From Hyphomicrobium facile (GTDB lineage: Bacteria; Pseudomonadota; Alphaproteobacteria; Rhizobiales; Hyphomicrobiaceae), in assembly GCF_900116175.1 (NCBI RefSeq), contig NZ_FPCH01000002.1, positions 1,054,001 to 1,118,000 of the forward strand: a stretch of 64,000 bases of DNA, given 5' to 3'. The stretch's first letter is position 1. The number at the start of each line of letters is the position of its first letter. Positions 1 to 8,689 of this stretch are shown one piece after another. A program made the position numbers and the translations under genes. A model generated the notes under the pieces. It worked only from the letters and a program-made list of their open reading frames with translations. It was not told where the DNA came from and ran no database searches.

Positions 1-214
1 GAAGAAATGGTATCGCGTCGCAATTGGCGCAAGGCTGTAACTTCTTGACAACGGATCTGCGAGATTGGTGGCCTCTTCAAAGCGAGGCTTGGCGATTTAT
101 TCGCCCGGTGTGGTAAGATTCCCACTGTGGGAGCGCCAAACGGCGCGCGGCTTCTCCAATGCGGAAAATTGCTCGGCTTAAGCTGTTGTCCCACTGGCCT
201 CGTGGAGACGGCGC

Positions 215-499
215 ATGGAATATCTTCCACTGATCATCCAGCTCCTCAGCGGTGCTCTTGGCGGTAACGCCACCGGCGCTCTGTTGAAGAACCTGAGCCT
301 TGGGACGCTCGGCAACGCCATTGCAGGTATAGTCGGCGGCGGCATCGGCGGCCAAATTCTCGAACACGTTTTCAATACGGCAGTCGCTGGCGGCGCCATG
401 GATCCGACTGCCATCATCACCCAAATCGTGGGATCCGGTGTCAGCGGCGGCATTCTGACTGCGATCGTCGGCGCTCTTCGGAACGCAATGGCGAAGTAA
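215..499 (+). CDS. Small glycine-rich hydrophobic protein of unknown function
   Basis: A 94-residue protein made almost entirely of Gly, Ala, Ile, Leu and Val. It has repeated GG and GxxxG patterns (for example [10 protein letters not shown] near residue 40 and GSGVSGG near 73), which suggest two or three short membrane-inserting or packed helices. There is no signal peptide with a cleavage site and no catalytic motif. The ATG is preceded by GTGGAGA about 6 bases upstream, and a strong intrinsic terminator follows the stop, so it is probably a single-gene transcript. Proteins of this look are common and unnamed in rhizobial genomes. Function is unknown; the coding call rests on the ribosome site, terminator and composition. 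Confidence 0.7.
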   Translation: MEYLPLIIQLLSGALGGNATGALLKNLSLGTLGNAIAGIVGGGIGGQILEHVFNTAVAGGAMDPTAIITQIVGSGVSGGILTAIVGALRNAMAK

Positions 500-516
500 C
501 GTTCAGTCCAGAAAAA

Positions 517-552
517 ACTCGCCGGCGCGGCGGCCGGCGAGTCGTTATTTTT
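517..552. terminator. Bidirectional intrinsic terminator between convergent genes
   Basis: A perfect 10-bp stem ACTCGCCGGC / GCCGGCGAGT (517-526 and 533-542) with a 6-base loop, followed by a T-rich run at 545-552 and preceded by an A run at 512-517. It can end transcription from the left gene on the plus strand and from the minus-strand gene ending at 593. Confidence 0.85.
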
Positions 553-592
553 TCGAGGGCTCGTCTCAACTCGTTTCGGAAAGAATGGCGGC

Positions 593-856
593 TCAGCCGC
601 AAGCCTTCTGACGTGCGGTGCAGTGTGGCAAGCCGACCGACGACGTATCGCACTTGATCCTTACGACGCCGCGCGGGGTCCAGCCGTGATTTTCAATCGA
701 GTGCTTGAGCGCCTGGCCAGCCATGAACTTCGCGAGATCTTCCGTCACCATGACGGACTCTCCGCCAGCGAGAACGCAGCCGGCGTATGCCGAGCTCGAA
801 GCCATTCCAACAGTTGCCGCGAACGCGATGAGCCCCGTACGAATAAGTCTCTTCAT
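593..856 (-). CDS. Small secreted protein of unknown function
   Basis: An 87-residue protein with a clear Sec signal peptide: MKR, a hydrophobic stretch over residues 6-18, then AYA-G as the likely cleavage site near residue 26. The mature part is about 60 residues with four Cys (one just after the cleavage site, others at KCD, HCT and ACG), so two disulfides in the periplasm are plausible. The start at 856 is preferred over upstream in-frame ATGs because GGGGAGA lies about 8 bases ahead and the signal peptide begins there. No family recognised. Confidence 0.7.
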   Translation of the reverse strand: MKRLIRTGLIAFAATVGMASSSAYAGCVLAGGESVMVTEDLAKFMAGQALKHSIENHGWTPRGVVRIKCDTSSVGLPHCTARQKACG

Positions 857-1265
857 GTCTTTAGTCTCCCCTGGACCGATGCGTGATACCGGCATCCGAA
901 ATCTCGCCGATGACGCGCGCATCATGTTGCGCGTCTGACGAGCCGCTCCCCATTCCGGATATTCGGCCTACGTCACACCTTTGTTCAAAGCCTCGGTTTC
1001 GAAGCTCTCAATGCGGAACAGACCAAATGCTTCGAAGTGCGTCCCCGAATCGTTCGGACTGACCGCACGCATCATAGCGCCAACGCACGCGCAACGCTGT
1101 TCCCCAACTGCGGCAAGCGACCAGCAAATCGCGAATGCGTAAGACACATCGCACGTCAAGGCGACGCGGAATTCGCGCGAGCCTGCCGTCGAGAATGCTC
1201 AAGCCAACACTTACCCAGCGCCGCGACCGAAGCCGAGACGCGAGCAAGTCAGTCTTCAAAGAACT
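857..1265. other. Intergenic region without a supported gene
   Basis: Upstream of the small secreted gene and downstream of the cold-shock gene. Reading frames here are short, Arg-rich and lack ribosome sites. I see no repeat, RNA or terminator that I would defend. Confidence 0.5.
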
Positions 1266-1481
1266 TCAGCCTGCTCTTTGGAGATCGACGGCTTTAGGAC
1301 CTTTGCCGCGCTTATCGGGCTCGGTCTCAAATGAAATTCGCATCCCCTCGTTGAGCTCACCAATTCCGGATCGCTCAACTGCGGTTACATGCACAAAAAC
1401 GTCATTGCCCCCTGCATCCGGCTTGATGAAGCCGTAGCCTTTCTGGGAATTATAAAATTTAACGGTACCTGTCTGGCGCAT
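1266..1481 (-). CDS. Cold-shock domain protein (CspA family)
   Basis: A 71-residue single OB-fold cold-shock protein that binds single-stranded nucleic acid. RNP1 appears as KGYGFIKPD (about residues 13-21) and RNP2 as DVFVHV (about 27-32), preceded by the usual GTVKFYNSQ strand; length fits CspA (about 70). The start at 1481 follows an AGGAG about 8 bases upstream; the in-frame extension to 1541 is Cys/Arg-rich and not family-like. An imperfect hairpin sits just upstream in the leader (1508-1537), which could contribute to temperature-dependent control as in other csp mRNAs. Which of the several alphaproteobacterial csp paralogues this is cannot be said. Confidence 0.95.
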   Translation of the reverse strand: MRQTGTVKFYNSQKGYGFIKPDAGGNDVFVHVTAVERSGIGELNEGMRISFETEPDKRGKGPKAVDLQRAG

Positions 1482-1507
1482 ACATCGTCTCCTGGCAGCC
1501 CGGCATT

Positions 1508-1537
1508 CGATGCAAGCTTGCTCTAAGCTTCGCATCG
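1508..1537 (-). promoter_or_regulatory. Hairpin in the 5' leader of the cold-shock gene
   Basis: CGATGCAAGCTT (1508-1519) and AAGCTTCGCATCG (1525-1537) pair with one bulged base around a 5-base loop, ending 27 bases before the start codon and upstream of the AGGAG. The structure is seen directly; a regulatory role is inferred from known leader control of csp mRNAs. Confidence 0.45.
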
Positions 1538-1721
1538 ACACCGCGGCGAGCCTCGGAGCCGAATGATCCCAAGCGCCTGCTGCCGGATCGCACTAACTCG
1601 CGCCGGACCCGTAGAACGCATCGGGAGCTACCGTGCCGCTGCCCGCCTTAGCGTGCGGCAATTTATCCTGTAAATACGGGCACCTTGCAAGGTGAAATGC
1701 TGCACAGCAACTATATGACGG

Positions 1722-2564
1722 TTATTGAACGGCAGAGCGCAACTCGAAGCTCGCGCCCGAACCCTCCGCCAACAGATCTTTCAGAACCGGCAAAATCGCT
1801 TCGAGCTCGTCTTTGAGCCGGTACGGCGGATTGATGACGAGAACGCCGGACGCGGTCAGGCCAAGTCCCGCAAAAGACTTCGAGACTGCCAGCCTGACGT
1901 CGAGAAATTCGAGCCCTGTCCGCGATGTGACAGTCGCCACGAGGCGGTCCGCTGCCGCTTCATCCTTGAGCGGATACCAGATCGCGTAGGTGCCAGACGC
2001 GAAGCGCGTCATGGCCTCGCCGACGGCCGTCGCCAGATCCGCGAATTCGCTTTTTGCCTCGAAGGGCGGATCGATCAGCACGAGACCGCGCCGTTCCTTC
2101 GGCGGCAGCAGCGACTTCACGGCGTGGCGGGCATCGATGTTGAGGACCGTCGTCGCCTTGAAGCGGCGCAGTTCCTCCTTGAGCCTCGCAAAATCCGCGA
2201 CGTTCAACTCGTTGGCGATCAGGACGTCATCGGCGCGCATGAGTTGGCGGGCGATCAGGGGACTTCCCGGATAATATCGAAGCTCATCGCCGTTCATCGC
2301 GCGGACGCATTCGAGATAGGGCGCCACCAATTCGGCGACGGCCGGGGGCAACTCAGCTTCGATGATGCGGGCGATGCCGTCGCGCCATTCGCCCGTCTTG
2401 CTCGCTTCCGTTCCTGCGAGATCGTAGCGTCCGGCGCCCGCATGCGTGTCGATCACGCGAAACGGCCGCGGCTTCTGCTTCATGTACGTCAGGATGCGCG
2501 CCAGTACGATGTGCTTCAGGACGTCGGCGAAATTCCCGGCGTGATAGTCATGGTGGTAATTCAT
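1722..2564 (-). CDS. rlmJ: 23S rRNA (adenine2030-N6)-methyltransferase RlmJ
   Basis: A 280-residue cytosolic SAM-dependent methyltransferase that makes m6A2030 in 23S rRNA. The family start MNYHHDYHAGNFADVLKH is intact. The SAM site is DTHAGAGRYDL (about residues 39-49), and the catalytic (D/N)PPF-type motif is IDPPFE (about 163-168). Length matches E. coli RlmJ (280). The start at 2564 is chosen because the conserved MNYHH begins there; a 13-residue in-frame extension exists upstream. holC lies 57 bases upstream on the same strand, so the two may be co-transcribed. Confidence 0.95.
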   Translation of the reverse strand: MNYHHDYHAGNFADVLKHIVLARILTYMKQKPRPFRVIDTHAGAGRYDLAGTEASKTGEWRDGIARIIEAELPPAVAELVAPYLECVRAMNGDELRYYPGSPLIARQLMRADDVLIANELNVADFARLKEELRRFKATTVLNIDARHAVKSLLPPKERRGLVLIDPPFEAKSEFADLATAVGEAMTRFASGTYAIWYPLKDEAAADRLVATVTSRTGLEFLDVRLAVSKSFAGLGLTASGVLVINPPYRLKDELEAILPVLKDLLAEGSGASFELRSAVQ

Positions 2565-2621
2565 GGTGCAGCGATCGAGTTCGGGGTGTGCGACAAACCG
2601 CAATTGCGCGGGCTGACTGCG

Positions 2622-3068
2622 TCAGGCTTTCTGTTCCCATCGCCCGGTTTCAGACTGCTGCCAATACGTGACCGTACAGCCTGCGGCTTTGGCGGCCTTC
2701 CATTGGGCACGCGCGATGGCGACGGCATCCGGATCATGTCCGTCGAAAACATAGACAAAGCGTTCGGCTCCCTTGAACTCGCGCGCTTCGGCGCCGTCGA
2801 CGAGAAAGCGTACGCCCGCGCCGTTCGGTGTCTCGTCGGTCAGCGTCAGATAAACCGGCTGTTCGCTCGCGTGACCGATGCGCGCCGTGCCGTGCGGCAA
2901 AAAACTGTCGTCGGCGTAGGTCCACAACGCCTGATCCAGCGCCTCCAAACGTTCCTCGTTGCCGACTTGGACGACGGCTCGCCAGCCGCGCGCGAGTGTC
3001 TTGTCGAGGAGGCTCGGTAGAACGCGCTCCAGCGTTTGCTGCTCAAGATGGTAGAAAAAGACGTCCAT
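2622..3068 (-). CDS. holC: DNA polymerase III chi subunit
   Basis: A 148-residue homologue of HolC, the chi subunit that links the clamp loader to single-stranded-DNA-binding protein at the replication fork. Family features are the opening VFFYHLE, the LDKTLARGWRAVVQV helix-strand, ALWTYADDSFLPHG (the conserved W and FLPHG), and VYVFDG near residue 110. Length is normal. The start at 3068 gives MDVFFYHL. In many alphaproteobacteria holC follows the leucyl aminopeptidase gene pepA, which is not present here. Confidence 0.92.
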   Translation of the reverse strand: MDVFFYHLEQQTLERVLPSLLDKTLARGWRAVVQVGNEERLEALDQALWTYADDSFLPHGTARIGHASEQPVYLTLTDETPNGAGVRFLVDGAEAREFKGAERFVYVFDGHDPDAVAIARAQWKAAKAAGCTVTYWQQSETGRWEQKA

Positions 3069-3252
3069 CCCGCTTGCATGGCGCACTGGACGCCGGAACG
3101 CAACAATTTGCGGGGAGGTCTTGAACGGGGGTGCGAAGCACCTATCTAACCCCGTCCGGAGCGGCGCCAGTTGATGCGGCTGACGCCCGTGCGGGCGGTG
3201 AGCATGACGGCCTAGCCGCTTGCTCCCGCCCGCTGCGATCTTCTTTCAGATT

Positions 3253-3513
3253 TTACTTCTTCAGATATTTCGCCGGGACTTCGCCCGCATCGATAAGAGC
3301 CGTGACGCAGGTCGGCGTCAGGCCTTTTCTGTTGGCCTCAATGCAGCGGCGAAGCTCCACACTTTCAGGCGAATATTGCGAGCAGAAATTCTGGTAGTCG
3401 CCCGCGCAAGCCTGTCTGACTTTCGCGGTATAAGCAGCAGCAGCCACGCCGGCGAAAAGTGCAGTGCCTGCTGCCAAAACGACTGACATCAGGGCCGCAT
3501 CAAACTTTCTCAT
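3253..3513 (-). CDS. Small secreted cysteine-rich protein
   Basis: An 86-residue protein with an N-terminal signal peptide (hydrophobic residues 8-24, AAA near 26). The mature part has four regularly spaced Cys in the pattern C-x6-C-x12-C-x11-C (QACAGDYQNFC and RRCIEANRKGLTPTC). This resembles the Cys-rich repeat found in small alphaproteobacterial periplasmic proteins annotated only as hypothetical. It ends in KYLKK. It stands alone between holC and der. Function unknown. Confidence 0.75.
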   Translation of the reverse strand: MRKFDAALMSVVLAAGTALFAGVAAAAYTAKVRQACAGDYQNFCSQYSPESVELRRCIEANRKGLTPTCVTALIDAGEVPAKYLKK

Positions 3514-3652
3514 TCGTCGATCCTCGAAGTTTCGTGGTTGGCATCCTCTACGCAAACGAATCCGATTCGAAAATTAACTTTTTTCGACTCTGCGAGCACG
3601 AGGTTTTGCTCGCTCGGCATCAATTTGCCGGACGGATGTTGCGCGGAACTGT

Positions 3653-5128
3653 CTACCGCTTGTCGGGAGCGAACGGGTTGTCGCTTTTGCGGAGGTGGAA
3701 GCGAACAGGAACACCGGGAAGATCGAACGTCTCTCGCAGAGAGTTCGTCAGGTACTTCACATACGACTGCGGCAATGCTTCCGCGCGCTGCGAGAAGGCG
3801 ACGAACGTCGGCGGACGCGTCGACAACTGCGTGACATAGCGGATCTTGATGCGCCGTCCGTGCACTGCCGGCGGCGAGTGACGGCTCAGCGCCCCTTCGA
3901 GCCAGCGATTGAGATGCGCCGTCGAAACGCGGCGATTCCAGGTTTCGTATGTTTTCGCGATCGCCGACATCAGATGATCGAGGCCGCTCTCGGAACGTGC
4001 CGAGATCGCGATCAGCGGAACGCCTGGAACCTGAGCCAAGCTTTCGGCGACCTTGGCCTTGAGTTCGCGCAACGTCTTCTGCTTTTCGGGAACGAGATCC
4101 CATTTGTTGATCGCAACGACGAGCGCACGGCCTTCCTCGACGACGCGATGGCCGATCGTCAGGTCCTGATGCTCGAAGGGCCTTTCGGCGTCGATCAAGA
4201 GCACGACGACCTCGGCAAACCGGATGGAGCGGACGGCGTCGCTCGCCGACAGCTTCTCCGCCGTCTCCGTGATCTTGGCTTTGCGGCGAAGCCCCGCCGT
4301 ATCGAACAGCCGGATCGCCTGACCTTTGTATTCGAAATCGCTCGAGACGCTGTCGCGGGTCAGCCCGGGTTCGGGGCCCGTGATCATCCGGTCTTCGCCG
4401 AGAAGCGCGTTCACCAGCGTCGACTTCCCCGCGTTCGGGCGGCCAACGATCGCGACGCGGATACGCTTTTCGCGCTCCGGCTTTTCCGCCGGCTTTTCAT
4501 CATCCGCTGCAGTGTCGCCAGATCGCCGCTTCCTGGCGACCGTCGCCGGCTTCAATCCGAGCGCGCCCAGAACGTCGTCCGCGAGATCTCCGATGCCTTC
4601 GCCGTGCTCAGCCGAGATTGCTATCGGCGCCCCCAGTCCCAGTGAGAAAGCGTCGAGCACGCCGTCGGTGCCTTTATGGCCTTCGGCTTTGTTCGCGACG
4701 AGGACGACGGGCTTTCCCGACTGGCGGGCGATACGGGCAAATTCCTTGTCGGAGCCGGTAACGCCGGCGCGTGCGTCGATAACAAAAAGGATGAGATCGG
4801 CCGTGGCGATCGCCTGCTCGGACTGCTTGCGCATGCGGTCCGCAATCGAACCGCGCTGCGCCTCTTCGAGGCCCGCGGTGTCGACGAGGCGAATTTCGTT
4901 TCCGTAGAGGTCTGCGACGCCATCGCGGCGGTCGCGCGTCAAGCCCGGCAGATCGGAGACGAGCGCGGCGCGCGTTCCGGTCAGGCGGTTGAACAGGGTC
5001 GACTTGCCAACGTTGGGACGGCCTACGATTGCAACGACGGGAGTTTGAGCGGGGCGATTCAAAAGGGAGCCAAAAAGAAACTGATTGCTGGGGGAGCGCT
5101 GCCTTTCCGCATGCGAGCGGAGAGCCAA
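3653..5128 (-). CDS. der: Ribosome-assembly GTPase Der (EngA)
   Basis: A 491-residue GTPase with two tandem G domains needed for 50S subunit maturation. G domain 1: GRPNVGKST (about residues 36-44), DTAGLEE and NKAE. G domain 2: GRPNAGKST (about 229-237), DTAGLRRKAK and NKWD (about 346-349). A KH-like C-terminal domain ends in LRKSDNPFAPDKR. A Lys/Glu-rich linker of about 20 residues separates the G domains. The start is TTG, strongly supported by a perfect AGGAGG 6 bases upstream; another TTG at 5062 lies nearer the conserved sequence but has no ribosome site. bamB ends 22 bases upstream, the same bamB-der order as in gammaproteobacteria. Confidence 0.97.
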   Translation of the reverse strand: MALRSHAERQRSPSNQFLFGSLLNRPAQTPVVAIVGRPNVGKSTLFNRLTGTRAALVSDLPGLTRDRRDGVADLYGNEIRLVDTAGLEEAQRGSIADRMRKQSEQAIATADLILFVIDARAGVTGSDKEFARIARQSGKPVVLVANKAEGHKGTDGVLDAFSLGLGAPIAISAEHGEGIGDLADDVLGALGLKPATVARKRRSGDTAADDEKPAEKPEREKRIRVAIVGRPNAGKSTLVNALLGEDRMITGPEPGLTRDSVSSDFEYKGQAIRLFDTAGLRRKAKITETAEKLSASDAVRSIRFAEVVVLLIDAERPFEHQDLTIGHRVVEEGRALVVAINKWDLVPEKQKTLRELKAKVAESLAQVPGVPLIAISARSESGLDHLMSAIAKTYETWNRRVSTAHLNRWLEGALSRHSPPAVHGRRIKIRYVTQLSTRPPTFVAFSQRAEALPQSYVKYLTNSLRETFDLPGVPVRFHLRKSDNPFAPDKR

Positions 5129-5134
5129 CGCTGA

Positions 5135-5140
5135 CCTCCT
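5135..5140 (-). promoter_or_regulatory. Perfect ribosome-binding site deciding the TTG start of der
   Basis: AGGAGG on the minus strand, 6 bases from a TTG codon. It favours a der protein about 22 residues longer than a start at the conserved NRPAQTPVVAIVG would give. Confidence 0.75.
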
Positions 5141-5150
5141 AGCCCAATTC

Positions 5151-6503
5151 TCAGTTGAGAGCGATGAGTTTTGCCGAATCGGTCAAAACGAACATGCGTC
5201 CCTGGGCCACGATCGGCGGAATATAGACCGTATCGCCGACGCTCATCTGGCCGCCGACCTTACCGGTTGCTGCGTCAACGCTCACGATATCGCCCTTACT
5301 CGACACCAGCCAGAGGGTTCCCGCGGCCATGACCGGGCCCGCATAGCTCTTTGCCGCGGGGAGCTGCGTCGTCCAGCGCGTTTTCCCATCCTTGCGGGTC
5401 AGCGCCATAAGCCGTCCTCCCGTATCGACGACGTAAACCGCGTCGCCGACGACGCAGGGCGGCTCGGAACCGGGAATGTTCGCAGACCACTGCCGGTCGC
5501 CTGTTTTGGCGTGGGTGGCGATCATGCGTCCGGCGTGGCCGATGGCGAAGACCGTGCCATCATCGATCGCGGGCCGCGCGACATCGCTCATCGAGGCGAT
5601 CTGCGAAGTCTGGCGCGTGCGGGACAGATTTTCGGTCCAGACGGTCGAGCCGTCCGTCAACCTAAACGCCATGATGTCACCCGACGGGTACGGCACCACG
5701 ACGACATCCTGGTCGACGGCCGGGCTCGCAGACGTCATCAGGCTTGCGCTTTGCGGCAGTCCGCGGGCGGACCATATTTCCGCACCGTCGACGCCGTTCA
5801 AGCAATAGAACCTGCCGTCGATCGTGATGACGTAGAGCCGGTCTCCAGACGCGGTCGGCGCCGCGCGAACGGGGACGTCGAGATTTTTCGTCCAGATCGA
5901 TTTGCCGGTTGCCGGATCGAGAGCGGCGACAACGCCATATCCGTTCGCGACGTAGAGGCGGCCGTTTTCGGCAGCGAGGCCGCCACCGTAGCCGCCGAGG
6001 CCGACGGTCGTGTCAGGCTTCGTCGAGATCTTGAAGACACTGCTGCCTGACAGCGAAAAGGCTGCAACGTTCGCTGCCGCGTCGAGCGTGTAAATGCGGC
6101 CATCGAATATGATCGGACTTGCGGTGACGCGGCCGGTCTTCGATGAGCCTTGCCCAGAGCTCGCACTCCACGTCTGACGCAGGGCACCGTTCAGCGCGAG
6201 ATTGCCCGGTGCGTTACCCGGTTCGCCGCCCGGCTGCGCCCATGCATCGTTCGTGCGGGGCGACGGGATGACGATCGGCGCGTTCGCGTCGGCCAGGTTC
6301 GCTGAAATGCTTTCCGTCGTCTCGACAACGGGGATGCGCCGGCCGGGCAACGGCGTCTGTTTTTCCTTGAAGGGATTGAGGTCGCTGATCTTGGGGAGAG
6401 ACGGACCGTCTCCCGCACAGCCACCGAGCAACAGCGTTACGACGAGCGCGAAAAGCGATGACGCGCCGAAACGTGTCTGCGATCCCCCGTTGCCCAACCC
6501 CAT
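5151..6503 (-). CDS. bamB: Outer-membrane assembly lipoprotein BamB-like (PQQ-type beta-propeller)
   Basis: A 450-residue lipoprotein with a lipobox LLLGGC at about residues 24-29 and a beta-propeller built from repeated blades carrying PQQ-like motifs (GRIYTLDAAANVAAF, GRLYVANGYGVVAALDPATGKSIWTKN, GRFYCLNGVDGAEIWSA, GRLMALTRKDGKTRWTT). BamB is the scaffold lipoprotein of the BAM complex, which inserts beta-barrel proteins into the outer membrane. Context supports this: a TPR membrane protein of the YfgM type 25 bases upstream and der downstream, the same neighbourhood as E. coli yfgM-bamB-der. The Pro/Asn-rich linker after the lipid anchor (about residues 33-100) is longer than in E. coli. 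Confidence 0.93.
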   Translation of the reverse strand: MGLGNGGSQTRFGASSLFALVVTLLLGGCAGDGPSLPKISDLNPFKEKQTPLPGRRIPVVETTESISANLADANAPIVIPSPRTNDAWAQPGGEPGNAPGNLALNGALRQTWSASSGQGSSKTGRVTASPIIFDGRIYTLDAAANVAAFSLSGSSVFKISTKPDTTVGLGGYGGGLAAENGRLYVANGYGVVAALDPATGKSIWTKNLDVPVRAAPTASGDRLYVITIDGRFYCLNGVDGAEIWSARGLPQSASLMTSASPAVDQDVVVVPYPSGDIMAFRLTDGSTVWTENLSRTRQTSQIASMSDVARPAIDDGTVFAIGHAGRMIATHAKTGDRQWSANIPGSEPPCVVGDAVYVVDTGGRLMALTRKDGKTRWTTQLPAAKSYAGPVMAAGTLWLVSSKGDIVSVDAATGKVGGQMSVGDTVYIPPIVAQGRMFVLTDSAKLIALN

Positions 6504-6527
6504 TCTCCCCTCACCGCTTCGCGGTTT

Positions 6528-7310
6528 TTACTTCTTATCGGCCGTGCCGTCCGTGGCGGGCTGCGCTTCCGTCTTCGGAGGCTCGGCCGGCTTGGCTGGT
6601 TCGGCTGCCGCTGCCGGCGGCGTCGCTGCCGGTGGCTCCTTCGCGGCAACTTCAGTGCCGGCTATGCCGGACATGATGACCTTGACGCGTTCCTGCGTAT
6701 CGCCAGGAACGTTCGGATCGACGAGCAGAGGTTCGAGATACTTACGCGCGTCATCGAACTTCTTCGCCTTGTAGGCAGCTACCCCGAGCAACTCCCGGGC
6801 GCTGTTCTGGAAAGGTGCGCCCTCGGCGACTAGAGGTGTCAGGCGATTCTGGATTTCGTCATAGTCCGCATCCGCCATCCGTAGGGAGGCTGCCTGCAGC
6901 TGTGCGAAGCTTTTCAACAGATCATCTGCGCCCGTCTGCTTCGCGAGCGAATCATAGGTTGCAACCGCATCGGCCGTCTTGCCCTCTTTAACCTGGGCGC
7001 CGGCCAGTTGCAGCTTTGCCAGGGCCGCGTAGCCGGCTGGGCCGTTGTCCGCGATCGCTTTGAAGGCTTTGTCTGCCTCGTCCTTCTTTTTCTGGTCGCT
7101 CAGGTTCTCGGCAGCCGCGAATTCGGCTCCGCCCGTCTCGGCGGCCGTGATCCGATGATGTTCGAGCATTTTATAGCCCGCCACGGCGAGCACGATGAGC
7201 ACGGCACCGCCCAGGATCAGGCCGTTGTAGCGCTTCCAGATTTTATGCATCTGTTCGCGGCGGAGCTCTTCCTCGACCTCGCGGAGCAGACTGTCATTAT
7301 TGTCGGCCAT
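6528..7310 (-). CDS. YfgM-like TPR membrane protein
   Basis: A 260-residue protein with one N-terminal membrane segment (about residues 30-48, LILGGAVLIVLAVAGYKML) after a charged cytosolic head, then a periplasmic helical TPR-like region (about 60-215) of the TPR_21/UPF0070 type, and a disordered Ala/Pro/Lys tail. E. coli YfgM works with PpiD and the Sec translocon in periplasmic folding; the same role is likely but inferred. It is the first gene of the yfgM-bamB-der run, with 24 bases to bamB. Confidence 0.88.
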   Translation of the reverse strand: MADNNDSLLREVEEELRREQMHKIWKRYNGLILGGAVLIVLAVAGYKMLEHHRITAAETGGAEFAAAENLSDQKKKDEADKAFKAIADNGPAGYAALAKLQLAGAQVKEGKTADAVATYDSLAKQTGADDLLKSFAQLQAASLRMADADYDEIQNRLTPLVAEGAPFQNSARELLGVAAYKAKKFDDARKYLEPLLVDPNVPGDTQERVKVIMSGIAGTEVAAKEPPAATPPAAAAEPAKPAEPPKTEAQPATDGTADKK

Positions 7311-7465
7311 TAACTCTTAAACCTCATTCAGTCGCCGGAGCTGAGGAGAATATCCTCACGATCAGCCCGGCTGGCGGGGCATAGATAGCGGAGCGTGCGC
7401 TCCGAGCAAGCCCTGGCCCGAAGTTTCCTTTGTGTAAGCGTAGCCGAACCCCCAGTCCAATACGG

Positions 7466-8347
7466 TTAAGTGGTCGGAGTCTTGGGCTTTTTCGTGGCCC
7501 GGACGGCGTCGACCGGCGCCTCGGTCTCCGGGCTCTTAAGATTGTAAACGTGCTCCGGCGCGGGGAACGTCCTGGCGCGGACCTCTTCAGCATAGGAGGC
7601 TATCGCACGGTCGATGGCGGCTCCGATCGCGCCAAATTTCTTCACGAATTTCGGGACGTTCGGCGACAGACCGAGCATGTCCTCCATGACCAGGATCTGA
7701 CCATCGCACCCGGGCGACGCGCCAATGCCGACCGTCGGGATCGGTATGGCGTCGGTGATGCGTTCGGCGAGCGGAGCCGTCATGGCTTCAAGAACGACGG
7801 CAAAGGCTCCGGCCTCTGCGACCAGGCGCGCGTCATCTTCTATCGCCTGCCAATCATCGACCGAGCGACCTTGCGTCTTGAATCCGCCCAGCACGTTCAC
7901 GGACTGAGGCGTGAGGCCGATGTGCGCCATCACCGGAATGCCGCGGTCGACGAGAAAACGGATCGTCTCCGCCATGCGCCTGCCGCCTTCGAGCTTCACG
8001 GCGCCGCAGTCTGTCTCCTTCATGACTTTCGCAGCGTTGCGAAACGCCACGGACGGGCTCTCCTCGTAAGTGCCGAATGGCATGTCGACAACGACGAGGG
8101 CCTTTTTCGAGCCCCGCACGACGGCCTGGCCGTGCATGATCATCAATTCGAGCGGTACCGGCACGGTCGTTTCATAGCCGTGCATCACCATGCCCAAGCT
8201 GTCGCCCACGAGCAGGAAATCGCAGTGGTTATCGGCAATCGCAGCGGTGTGCGCGTGGTAGGCCGTCAGCGCAACGATGGGCTCGCCGCCTTTGCGGGCG
8301 GCAATATCGGGCGCCATGAGCCGGCGGCGCTTGACGTGAATGGACAT
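7466..8347 (-). CDS. panB: 3-methyl-2-oxobutanoate hydroxymethyltransferase
   Basis: A 293-residue cytosolic enzyme that transfers a hydroxymethyl group from 5,10-methylenetetrahydrofolate to alpha-ketoisovalerate to make ketopantoate, the first step of pantothenate synthesis. Signature motifs are LTAYHAHTA (about 26-34), [20 protein letters not shown] (metal-binding Asp in GDS), [29 protein letters not shown] and [22 protein letters not shown]. The start at 8347 gives the usual MSIHVKRR; the extension to 8383 is unlikely. The last 30 residues form a Lys/Thr/Pro-rich tail beyond the E. coli length. panC is not adjacent. Confidence 0.96.
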   Translation of the reverse strand: MSIHVKRRRLMAPDIAARKGGEPIVALTAYHAHTAAIADNHCDFLLVGDSLGMVMHGYETTVPVPLELMIMHGQAVVRGSKKALVVVDMPFGTYEESPSVAFRNAAKVMKETDCGAVKLEGGRRMAETIRFLVDRGIPVMAHIGLTPQSVNVLGGFKTQGRSVDDWQAIEDDARLVAEAGAFAVVLEAMTAPLAERITDAIPIPTVGIGASPGCDGQILVMEDMLGLSPNVPKFVKKFGAIGAAIDRAIASYAEEVRARTFPAPEHVYNLKSPETEAPVDAVRATKKPKTPTT

Positions 8348-8689
8348 TATACTCCGATCGGCGGTAACGCCGTCATTTCTCAAGTGAGCCGTTGGGCCGA
8401 CGCGGGCCTAGGACATAGCCGTATCGGGCCAAAACGCAGTTTACGAAACCTCGGGCTTTGTCGCCAGCAGAGACGCCCGCTCAAAACCAAATCGTTTGGT
8501 AAATTTCTCCACTGACTATCCACAGTTAATGGCGCAATATCGCCGAAAGCGTTGAATTAGCGCCACATCGCAACCCCCGAATCATCGGCGGTGCGGCACT
8601 GTGGTTGCGCCTTCTGACTGGCCTCTGATAGCCAACTTATAGCGCAAGTTGAGGGTTAACTATCTGCCTGATGCTTGGCGCTCTGACGG
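8348..8689. other. Divergent intergenic region with one palindrome
   Basis: 342 bases between panB (minus) and the L,D-transpeptidase gene (plus), so it must hold two promoters. ACCAAA-TCG-TTTGGT at 8486-8500 is a perfect 6-3-6 palindrome of operator size. No small gene or RNA was recognised. Confidence 0.4.

Noticed and set aside
1725-3020. Long plus-strand frame (431 residues) over rlmJ and holC
   Set aside because: Antisense to two well-recognised genes; Arg-rich composition, no family motif, no ribosome site.
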